Source of the DNA: Aromatoleum evansii
Lineage (GTDB): Bacteria; Pseudomonadota; Gammaproteobacteria; Burkholderiales; Rhodocyclaceae
Assembly: GCF_012910805.1 (NCBI RefSeq)
Contig: NZ_WTVK01000015.1
Coordinates: 1-64,000 of the forward strand
Length of the DNA: 64,000 nt
Direction: 5' to 3'
Shown: one piece after another, positions 55,547-64,000 of the stretch
Layout of the letters: each line of letters begins with the position of its first letter
Numbering within the stretch: the first letter of the stretch is position 1
Translations under genes and position numbers: made by a program
The notes under the pieces: generated by a model
The model's database searches: none
What the model was told of the DNA's origin: nothing
Seen by the model: only the letters and a program-made list of their open reading frames with translations

Positions 55547-56161
55547 ATGAAAGCGGTCGCGCGCAGCGTCACCGTCACGGCCCTGGTGACCGTCCTCGGC
55601 ACCGGCGCCTTCTGGTGCGGCACCGACGGTTTCAAGGCCTTCACCGCCGAGACCGCACGCCGGGCCGACATCCTGCGCACGCCGCGCCCCTTGCCCGCGG
55701 CCATCCTCGAAGACCAGGACGGCCGCGTCTTCCGCCTCGACGACTACCGCGGACGGCTGCTCGCGGTGGAATTCATCTATACCCGCTGCACGACAATCTG
55801 CAATAGCCTTGGCGCGGCGTTCAAGCAGATCCGCGACCGCGTGCCGGCCGACGCGCTCGGGCGCGACGTCGCGCTGCTGAGCATCAGTTTCGATCCCGGG
55901 CACGACGATCCTGCGAACCTGAAGGCCTACGGGACCCGCCACGGCGCCGACGGCGAGCACTGGCGGATCGTGCGCGTGCGCGACGCAGATCAGCTGCAGG
56001 CGCTGCTCGGCGCCTTCGGCATCGTCGTGATTGCCGACCGCTTCGGCGGATTCGAACACAACGCCGCGATCCACCTCGTCGGCCGCGACGGCCGGCTCGC
56101 GGAGATCGCCGACCTCGATGCCCCGCTGCGCTTCGCCGACAGACTCAGGGAGGCGCTGTGA
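55547..56161 (+). CDS. senC: SCO1/SenC family copper-delivery protein
   Basis: This encodes 204 residues from the ATG at 55547, 10 bp after norY. One N-terminal membrane anchor (TVTALVTVLGTGAFW) is followed by the thioredoxin-like fold with the copper-binding C-x3-C (YTRCTTICNSLG) and a later His (HNAAIHLVG). It would supply copper to the CuA site of NorS. Its place in the operon is as expected for the norSY-senC arrangement. Confidence 0.92.
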   Translation: MKAVARSVTVTALVTVLGTGAFWCGTDGFKAFTAETARRADILRTPRPLPAAILEDQDGRVFRLDDYRGRLLAVEFIYTRCTTICNSLGAAFKQIRDRVPADALGRDVALLSISFDPGHDDPANLKAYGTRHGADGEHWRIVRVRDADQLQALLGAFGIVVIADRFGGFEHNAAIHLVGRDGRLAEIADLDAPLRFADRLREAL

Positions 56162-56808
56162 TCAACGCCGCCACGCGCGCCGGCATCGGCCTGCGCATCC
56201 TCGTCGCGCTGTACCTGCTGCTGGCGACGCCGGCAGCGCGCACATGGCTCGAAGCGACGATGAGCGGCCACATGCTCGTGCAGATCCCGCTGCTCGCGGC
56301 CCTCGGCTTTATCGCCTGCCGCCTGTTGCCGGAGGCCTGGCAGGAAACGCTGCTCGCCGCCGCGGGCGGCCCGGTCCCGCACGTCGTCGTCGCGCTGTTC
56401 GCATCGACCTGGTGGATGCTGCCGCGGGCGCTCGACGAGGCGCTCACGCACTTGCCGGCCGAAGCGGCCAAATTCGTCAGCCTGCCCCTGCTCGTCGGGC
56501 TGCCGCTCGCGCTCGCATGGCGCCGGCTCGGTTCGATCGGCCGCGGCTTCCTCTGGACCAACTTCATCAGCATGCTCGCCGTGCTCGGCTGGCTCTATAT
56601 CGCCGCGCCGGTACGGGTGTGCAACAGCTATCTGGTCGACCAGCAGGAGAGCGCCGGCTGGCTGATGGTGAAGCTCGCCGTGCTGCTGTTCGCAGGATGG
56701 CTCGCCTCGCTGTTCGTCGGCGGCCACGCGGAGTGCGGCGCCTCCGACATTACCGGCGCGAAAGCCGCAGGCACGCTAGGGCGCGCCTCTCCGCAGAATT
56801 CCACGTAA
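56158..56808 (+). CDS. norSY-senC-associated membrane protein (orf1)
   Basis: This encodes 216 residues from a GTG at 56158 that overlaps the senC stop (GTGA). Five to six hydrophobic helices are visible (LRILVALYLLLA; LVQIPLLAALGFIACRLL; ISMLAVLGWLYIA; VKLAVLLFAGWLASLFV). No catalytic motif is recognised. It corresponds in position and type to orf1 of the norSY-senC-orf1 clusters, where it is thought to help assembly or activity. It may be a small cytochrome-oxidase-associated membrane protein; function is unknown. Confidence 0.85.
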   Translation: MINAATRAGIGLRILVALYLLLATPAARTWLEATMSGHMLVQIPLLAALGFIACRLLPEAWQETLLAAAGGPVPHVVVALFASTWWMLPRALDEALTHLPAEAAKFVSLPLLVGLPLALAWRRLGSIGRGFLWTNFISMLAVLGWLYIAAPVRVCNSYLVDQQESAGWLMVKLAVLLFAGWLASLFVGGHAECGASDITGAKAAGTLGRASPQNST

Positions 56809-56879
56809 TAGAATGTTTCGTTCCGATTTTTGGTGATTTACATGCGCCAAAGTTTGGCGTAACGTGTCGCAACTTACCT

Positions 56880-58948
<2,069 letters not shown>

Positions 58949-58976
58949 TGCCGCGTCGCAACGCAGGCAGGTGACA

Positions 58977-59007
58977 ACGGGCCGCCCAGTGCGGCCCGTT
59001 TCTTTTG
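58977..59007 (+). terminator. Rho-independent terminator after thiC
   Basis: ACGGGCCGC (58977-58985), 5-base loop, GCGGCCCGT (58991-58999), then TTCTTTTG. A strong stem with a T-rich tail 29 bp after the thiC stop. Confidence 0.85.
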
Positions 59008-59151
59008 TACGTCGTTCCGCGGGATCAAGGTAAACCCCGAGCCCAATCCGGGCAGCCGCGGCGTCTGAGCTGTTGCACAGGCCCGCCGGACTGGGTAAAG
59101 TTTTTCTATAAGCACTTAATAATTTACTTACATCAATAGAGAGAGAAATTC

Positions 59152-60153
59152 ATGGATGCACGTATTGTGGCAGGGAGCCTTGCGCTCCTGCTCGCGGCGG
59201 CGCCTGCGCTCGCCCAGGACGCCTCCAGGGTCAGCCTGATCGACCGTCCCGCCCCCGCCCTCGACAAGCTGCCGAAAGACGCCTACGGCGAGCTCGTGCG
59301 CTACGGCTACGAGCTGTCGACGCGCACCTTCGCGTTCATCGGACCGGAGGTGCAGAATCGCAAGATGCGCTTCGCAGGCAACAACCTCGCCTGCACGTCC
59401 TGCCACCAGAACGACGCCACCAAGCCCTTCGCAATGCCGTGGGTCGGCGTCTCCGCGACCTTCCCGCAGTACCGCGCACGCGAAGACGCGATCAGCACGG
59501 TCGAGGAGCGCGTGAACGGCTGCATGGAGCGCAGCATGAACGGCAAGCCGCTGCCGCTGGATTCGCATGAGATGAAAGCCTTCGCGGCCTACATCCACTA
59601 CGTGTCGCGCGGGGTCCCGATCGGCGCGCGCGTCGAGGGCGCCGGCACGAAGCCGATCACTGTGCCCAACCGCCGCGCCGACCTCGCCGCCGGCGAGGCC
59701 GTGTACGGGGCCAAGTGCGCGGCCTGCCACGGCGCCGACGGACAGGGACAGCGCCGCGGCAAGGCCGGCGACGCCGAGGGCTACGTATTCCCGCCGCTGT
59801 GGGGCAAGGACACCTTCAACAACGGCGCCGGCATGAACCGCATGCTCACCGCAGCCGCCTTCATCAAGCACAACATGCCGCAGGGCACGACGCACGCGGC
59901 CCCGGTCCTGAGCGACGATGAAGCCTTCGACGTCGCCGGCTACGTGCTGTCGCAGCCGCGCCCGATCAAGGCCGGTCTCGACAAGGACTTCCCTGCGCGC
60001 TGGAACAAGCCGGTCGACGCCGCCTTCCCGCCCTACGTCGACGGTGCCTCGGCCGAGCAGCATCGCTACGGCCCCTATCCGCCCCTGACGGAGCTTGCAA
60101 AACAGCGCGCCGAAGCGTTGAAGGCCGCGCGCGAGGCAGCGGCAAGCCGCTGA
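59152..60153 (+). CDS. tsdA: Diheme cytochrome c, thiosulfate dehydrogenase TsdA-like
   Basis: This encodes 333 residues with a signal peptide (residues 1-~22). Two heme sites: C81-x2-C84-H85 (CTSCH) and C189-x2-C192-H193 (CAACH). Between them FPQYRAREDAISTVEERVNG is followed by Cys124, in CMERSMNG, at the place where TsdA enzymes have the Cys ligand of the active-site heme. It may oxidise thiosulfate to tetrathionate or run the reverse. A promoter is probably in the AT-rich 59105-59135. It is followed by a small lipoprotein gene. Confidence 0.85.
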   Translation: MDARIVAGSLALLLAAAPALAQDASRVSLIDRPAPALDKLPKDAYGELVRYGYELSTRTFAFIGPEVQNRKMRFAGNNLACTSCHQNDATKPFAMPWVGVSATFPQYRAREDAISTVEERVNGCMERSMNGKPLPLDSHEMKAFAAYIHYVSRGVPIGARVEGAGTKPITVPNRRADLAAGEAVYGAKCAACHGADGQGQRRGKAGDAEGYVFPPLWGKDTFNNGAGMNRMLTAAAFIKHNMPQGTTHAAPVLSDDEAFDVAGYVLSQPRPIKAGLDKDFPARWNKPVDAAFPPYVDGASAEQHRYGPYPPLTELAKQRAEALKAAREAAASR

Positions 60154-60257
60154 GTTCGGGCCGCGGGGGCGAACTTCGCCCCCATCACCCCCTCCAATGT
60201 GAGTGCGCCGCTGCAGCCGTGCGCAGCCGCGGCGCACCCGCAATGGAGGATTCCACC

Positions 60258-60404
60258 ATGCGCAAATTGCTTGCAGCGGTATTCACGGCGCTCGTTGCAG
60301 CCGTTCTCGTGCCGGCCACAGGATGCGCGACGGCCGCAAAGGACGGCACGCAGTCGCCCGCGCCATCGCGCGACAGCATGCGCGGCGGCGGCGGGGGCTA
60401 CTGA
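60258..60404 (+). CDS. Small lipoprotein
   Basis: This encodes 48 residues from the ATG at 60258, with GGAGG upstream. A signal (MRKLLAAVFTALVAAVLVP) ends in a lipobox-like ATGC. The mature peptide is only ~25 residues, ending in RGGGGGY. No known function; it may be a small outer-membrane lipoprotein. Confidence 0.65.
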   Translation: MRKLLAAVFTALVAAVLVPATGCATAAKDGTQSPAPSRDSMRGGGGGY

Positions 60405-60476
60405 CCGGGCCGCCGACAGTTTCGTCCGGGCGCCTCGCGGTGCGACAATGGCGGATCACCCACGCGTGCCGCCGCC

Positions 60477-61004
60477 ATGACCACCGACCAGTCCCTGCCG
60501 ATCGCTGCCATCGTCTATCGCCCCACCGACCATATCGAGCCGGTGCTCCTGGAGGCTGCACGCGCACTGGCCGAACTGGGGGTGCGGCTCGGCGGCATCC
60601 TGCAACACGACATCGCGACGACCATCAACGATCCCTGCGGCATGGAGCTCGAGGACCTCGCGACCGGCGAGCGCTTCCCCCTGTCGCAGGATCTCGGCAG
60701 CGGTTCGGAAGCGTGCCGTCTCGACCCGAACGCGCTCGCGCACGCCGCGGTCGCGGTGCGCGGCGCGCTGGAGCGCGGGACGCAGGTGGTGTTCATCAAC
60801 AAGTTCGGCGCACAGGAAGCGAGCGGATCGGGCCTGCGCTCCGAGATGGCGATGGCAGTGACGAGCGGCGTGCCGGTCATCACGGCGGTCGGGGAGCGCT
60901 TCCTCGCCGAATGGCAGCACTTTACCGGCGGCCACTCCACGCTGCTCGAACCGAAGGTCGCCGACATCCTCGCATGGTGGCGCGCACTGCCCGCGCGCAC
61001 CTGA
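60477..61004 (+). CDS. DUF2478 family protein
   Basis: This encodes 175 residues. The N-terminus (IAAIVYRPTDHIEPVLLEAA), then LGGILQHDI, FINKFGAQEASGSGLRSEMA and LEPKVADILAWW fit the DUF2478 family of putative nucleotide-binding proteins, which are often found near molybdenum or cytochrome genes. No typical P-loop is seen. Function unknown. Confidence 0.78.
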   Translation: MTTDQSLPIAAIVYRPTDHIEPVLLEAARALAELGVRLGGILQHDIATTINDPCGMELEDLATGERFPLSQDLGSGSEACRLDPNALAHAAVAVRGALERGTQVVFINKFGAQEASGSGLRSEMAMAVTSGVPVITAVGERFLAEWQHFTGGHSTLLEPKVADILAWWRALPART

Positions 61005-61007
61005 ACG

Positions 61008-61265
61008 ATGGAGTGCCGCCCGGCCTGCGCGGCCTGCTGCATTGCGCCGTCCATCTCCAGCCCCATCCCCGGCATGGAAGGCGGCAAGCCTGCCGGCGTG
61101 CGCTGCGTGCAGCTCGACGAGGCCGACCGTTGCCGCCTGTTCGGCGACCCGCGCCGTCCGGCCGTGTGCGGCAGCCTCGCGCCCAGCCCGCAGATGTGCG
61201 GCACGCATCGCGAGGCCGCGATGCGGTGGCTCGCCGATCTCGAGCGGCTCACCGCCCCGGCCTGA
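61008..61265 (+). CDS. YkgJ family cysteine cluster protein
   Basis: This encodes 85 residues, only 3 bp after the DUF2478 gene. Many cysteines occur in the order CRPACAACC, then VRC, CRLF, VCG and MCG, the zinc or iron-sulfur site of the YkgJ family. Probably co-transcribed with the DUF2478 gene. Confidence 0.85.
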   Translation: MECRPACAACCIAPSISSPIPGMEGGKPAGVRCVQLDEADRCRLFGDPRRPAVCGSLAPSPQMCGTHREAAMRWLADLERLTAPA

Positions 61266-61375
61266 CGCTTACTTCCCGTTGCAACTGAGGGACGATTTGT
61301 GCGGCCCTGCAACATGACGAGGGGTATCATCGCGCCTTTCGTTCATCATTGCCCCGGCACACGCCGTCACGCCTC

Positions 61376-62200
61376 ATGGATCTCGCCCAGCTGTTCGTCG
61401 CCCTGATTCTCGGCATCATCGAAGGCCTCACCGAATTCCTGCCGGTCTCCTCGACCGGCCACCTGATCATCTTCGGCGACCTGCTCGGCTACAACGACGA
61501 GGCGAGCAAGGTGTTCAAGATCGTGATCCAGCTCGCGGCGATCCTCGCCGTGTGCTGGGACTACCGCGAACGCCTCGCGCGCGTCGCAGCCGGCGTCGCC
61601 AGCGATCGCGCCGCACAACGCTTCGTGGGCCTGCTGATCGTCGGCTTCCTGCCCGCGGCGGTGCTGGGAGTGATGTTCCACTCGAAGATCAAGGCCCTGC
61701 TCTTCAACCCACTCACGGTCGCCACCGCGCTGATCGTGGGCGGCCTCGTGATCCTGTGGCTGGAAAAGCGCAGCTACCATCCGCGCATCAATGCCGTCGA
61801 CGAGATGCGCTGGCCCGACGCACTCAAGGTCGGCTTCGCGCAGGCGCTGGCGATGATTCCCGGCACCTCGCGCTCGGGCGCAACCATCATGGGCGGGCTG
61901 GTGTTCGGCCTGTCGCGCAAGACGGCGGCGGAGTTCTCCTTCTTCCTCGCGATCCCGACGATGTTCGCCGCCACCGCGTACGACCTCTACAAGGCGCGCG
62001 ACATGCTTCACGCCGGCGACCTACCGGTGTTCGCCGTAGGCTTCGTCGCCTCCTTCGTCGCCGCGATGTGGGCGGTGAAGACCTTCATCCGCTTCGTCTC
62101 CAACCACACCTTCATCGTCTTCGCGTGGTACCGCATCGTCTTCGGCCTCATCGTGCTGGCGACATGGAAGTTCGGGCTGGTCGCGTGGAGCGAGATCTGA
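61376..62200 (+). CDS. uppP: Undecaprenyl-diphosphatase
   Basis: This encodes 274 residues and about eight helices from the ATG at 61376. The signatures [17 protein letters not shown] and [14 protein letters not shown] are diagnostic of the BacA/UppP family. It dephosphorylates undecaprenyl diphosphate for peptidoglycan and O-antigen carrier recycling, and so also supports the polysaccharide cluster. The open frame begins nine codons upstream, but the ATG at 61376 is the conserved start. Confidence 0.97.
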   Translation: MDLAQLFVALILGIIEGLTEFLPVSSTGHLIIFGDLLGYNDEASKVFKIVIQLAAILAVCWDYRERLARVAAGVASDRAAQRFVGLLIVGFLPAAVLGVMFHSKIKALLFNPLTVATALIVGGLVILWLEKRSYHPRINAVDEMRWPDALKVGFAQALAMIPGTSRSGATIMGGLVFGLSRKTAAEFSFFLAIPTMFAATAYDLYKARDMLHAGDLPVFAVGFVASFVAAMWAVKTFIRFVSNHTFIVFAWYRIVFGLIVLATWKFGLVAWSEI

Positions 62201-62262
62201 GCGACCGGGAAGCCGCCGGACGTGGTTAAACTAGGGGTTCCGCCCCAGCCCCTGCATACGCG

Positions 62263-62847
62263 ATGATCATCTACCTGCACGGTTTCCGCTCCGCTCCCGC
62301 GTCGATCAAGGCACAGGCGCTGCAACGCCACATGGCCGAAAAGGGGCTCGCCGACGAATTCTGGTGCGAGCAGCTGCCGCACGAGCCGGACGCCGCGATT
62401 GCGCTGATCGAGCGCCGCATCGCGCGCTGCCGTGCAGAGCGCCCCGAGCTCCCGCCCACACTGGTCGGCAGCTCGCTGGGCGGCTACTACGCGACGCACC
62501 TCGCCGAAAAGCACGGCCTCAGGGCCGCGCTCGTCAACCCGGCGGTCGTCGCGCCGCTGTCGCTGGAGGCCTACGTCGGCATGCAGACCAACCTGTACAC
62601 CGGCGAATCCTTCGACTTCAAGCACGAGTACATCGCGCAACTGCGTGCCATGGATGTCGCGACGATCACCCGCCCGCAGGACTTCTGGCTGCTGGTCGAG
62701 ACCGGCGACGAGGTACTGGACTACCGCGATGCCGTCGCGAAATACGCCGGTGCGCGCCAGACCGTGCTCGAAGGCGGCGACCACGGCTTCTCGCGCTGGA
62801 CCGACTACCTCGACGAGGTGATCGCCTTCGCCGGAATCACCCGATGA
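62263..62847 (+). CDS. YqiA-like esterase
   Basis: This encodes 194 residues. Alpha/beta-hydrolase: IIYLHGFRSAPASIKAQAL, nucleophile elbow GSSLGGYYA and a C-terminal GGDHGFSRW histidine segment. The family hydrolyses short-chain esters. The stop overlaps the next ATG by 4 bp. Confidence 0.93.
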   Translation: MIIYLHGFRSAPASIKAQALQRHMAEKGLADEFWCEQLPHEPDAAIALIERRIARCRAERPELPPTLVGSSLGGYYATHLAEKHGLRAALVNPAVVAPLSLEAYVGMQTNLYTGESFDFKHEYIAQLRAMDVATITRPQDFWLLVETGDEVLDYRDAVAKYAGARQTVLEGGDHGFSRWTDYLDEVIAFAGITR

Positions 62848-63692
62848 GCACGCACCCAGGCTTCGACGTGCGCCGCTTCAAGGCGCAGGAGCGCGCCGGT
62901 TTCAACCGCATCGCCGCGCGCTACGCGGAAGGCGCTCACCTGCGCGCCGACCTCGCACAAGCCCTGCTCGACGCGGCCGACCTCGCGCCCGGCCAGCGGG
63001 TGCTCGATCTCGCGAGCGGGCCGGGCCTCCTCGCCCGCGACGCTGCCGCCCGCATCGCACCGGGCGGCTGGGTGCTCGCGAGCGACATCGCCGAGGGCAT
63101 GCTCGCCGAGGGCGCCCGCCGCACCGCCGCCGAGGGCAAGGCCGACGCCCTCGCCTTCGCCGCCGCCGACGCCGAACACCTGTGCCTGCCGGACGCGAGC
63201 TTCGACCGCGTGCTCGCGGGCCTCGCGCTCTTCATGTTCCCGCACCCGCAGCAGGCGCTCGCGGAGATGCGCCGCGTGCTGCGCCCCGGCGGGCGCATCG
63301 CGCTGTCGGTGTGGGGGCTGCGCGAGTACGTGCCGCTGATCGCGCGTGCGCAGGACTGCATCGCGCGGCTGCTGCCGCCGCCCAAGGTCGCACGTCCCTC
63401 GGTGTTCCGCTTCGGCGATGCCGCGGCCCTGACGGCCATCCTCGAAGACGCGGGCTTCGCGGACGTGCGCATCGCCCCCTGCCCCTTCCGCTGCCACTTT
63501 GCCGACGCCGAAGGCTACTGGCAGGCCTTCCTCGATCTCGCCGGCGGAGCGGCCGAGGCCCTGTCGCGCCTGCCCGAGGCCACCCAGGCGACCCTGCGCG
63601 CGGCGGTCGCGGCCGACCTCGAAGGCCACCGCGGCGCGGACGGCGGCTACACCGTCGAAGCCCTCGCGCTCGTCGCCACCGCCGCCGCATGA
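62844..63692 (+). CDS. Class I SAM-dependent methyltransferase
   Basis: This encodes 282 residues from the ATG at 62844. Methyltransferase motif I is LDLASGPGLLARDAA, followed by LASDIAEGML (motif II) and AAADAEHLCLPDASFDRV (motif III) and EMRRVLRPGGRIALSVWG. This is the UbiE/ArsM-like group of small-molecule methyltransferases; the substrate is unknown. The ATG overlaps the esterase stop and its own stop overlaps the next ATG. Confidence 0.9.
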   Translation: MSTHPGFDVRRFKAQERAGFNRIAARYAEGAHLRADLAQALLDAADLAPGQRVLDLASGPGLLARDAAARIAPGGWVLASDIAEGMLAEGARRTAAEGKADALAFAAADAEHLCLPDASFDRVLAGLALFMFPHPQQALAEMRRVLRPGGRIALSVWGLREYVPLIARAQDCIARLLPPPKVARPSVFRFGDAAALTAILEDAGFADVRIAPCPFRCHFADAEGYWQAFLDLAGGAAEALSRLPEATQATLRAAVAADLEGHRGADGGYTVEALALVATAAA

Positions 63693-64000
63693 CGGGCGCC
63701 GCGGCCGAATCGCACCGGCGCCGCCAGGGTGTCATCGCGACGCTGATCGCCTTCACGATGTGGGGGCTGATGCCGCTCTACTTCAAGGCGGTCGGCAGCG
63801 TGCCGCCGGGCGAGATCGTCGCGCATCGCGTGCTGTGGTCGGTCGTCTTCCTCCTCGCGCTGCTCGCGCTGTGGCGCGGCTTCGACGGCCTGCGCCGCGT
63901 CGCGGCCCAGCCGCGCCTGATCGGCCTGCTCGCGCTGTCGGCCTCGCTCACCGGCAGCAACTGGCTGGTCTTCGTGTGGGCGATCTCCGCCGACAAGCTG
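63689..64000 (+). CDS. rarD: EamA-family permease RarD (5' part)
   Basis: The reading frame starts at an ATG overlapping the previous stop (ATGA) and runs off the right edge after 104 codons. The sequence LIAFTMWGLMPLYFKAVGS, then EIVAHRVLWSVVFLLALLAL and SLTGSNWLVFVWAI is typical of the RarD subfamily of drug/metabolite transporters. The rest lies outside the window. Confidence 0.92.
   Translation, partial: MTGAAAESHRRRQGVIATLIAFTMWGLMPLYFKAVGSVPPGEIVAHRVLWSVVFLLALLALWRGFDGLRRVAAQPRLIGLLALSASLTGSNWLVFVWAISADKL

Overview
The window looks like a chromosome segment of a betaproteobacterium of the Rhodocyclales type (Azoarcus, Aromatoleum or Thauera-like). This is an inference from the high GC content, the GC-rich codon use, and the mix of sigma-54 catabolic and respiratory operons, PQQ alcohol dehydrogenase, an acetoin dehydrogenase system and a denitrifier-type heme-copper enzyme. 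No rRNA, tRNA, CRISPR array or insertion sequence was recognised.

Region 1 (1-20.0 kb, all on the minus strand) is a surface-polysaccharide cluster. In order of transcription it holds a UDP-sugar 4-epimerase, rmlB-rmlA-rmlC, a decayed epimerase fragment, manC, an ABC exporter (wzm, wzt), a CapK-like adenylate-forming enzyme, a polysaccharide deacetylase, wecB, three glycosyltransferases, a FkbM methyltransferase, a sulfotransferase-like protein, an unknown protein and a protein built of near-identical 67-residue repeats that runs off the left edge. Many genes overlap by a few bases, so most of this is probably one operon or a few. About 4.0-7.5 kb is clearly more AT-rich than the rest. No rmlD was seen.

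Region 2 (20-30.5 kb) holds an MNT/HEPN toxin-antitoxin pair, waaA (Kdo transferase), a HicB/HicA-like pair, pcm-rhodanese-tolC, and a TetR-MFP-RND efflux operon with a palindromic operator.

Region 3 (30.6-39.2 kb) holds an orphan type VI secretion module (VgrG with a C-terminal transthyretin-like tail, a Tle3-like lipase and a Tli3-like immunity protein), an alpha-carbonic-anhydrase-like protein missing a zinc histidine, and a GDT1-family manganese exporter behind a yybP-ykoY riboswitch.

Region 4 (39.2-51.9 kb) is a catabolic and cofactor block. It has acoA-acoB-acoC followed by lipA-thiS-thiG, with acoR divergent, then a PQQ-alcohol dehydrogenase operon (outer-membrane protein, dehydrogenase, unusual CX3CH cytochrome) and thiD. 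The aco and dehydrogenase promoters both have sigma-54 -24/-12 elements and share the same upstream dyad sequence, which suggests one AcoR-type regulon. Lipoate and TPP genes next to an enzyme that needs both cofactors make functional sense.

Region 5 (51.9-64 kb) holds a Cys-rich PAS sigma-54 activator divergent from a four-gene cluster matching norS-norY-senC-orf1, an alternative (sNOR-type) nitric oxide reductase. The catalytic subunit has Asn where oxidases carry the cross-linked Tyr. It is followed by a TPP riboswitch with thiC, a TsdA-like diheme cytochrome, small proteins, uppP, an esterase, a methyltransferase and the start of rarD. The norSY cluster with its own activator and the shared aco/dehydrogenase regulatory sites are the most interesting parts of the window.
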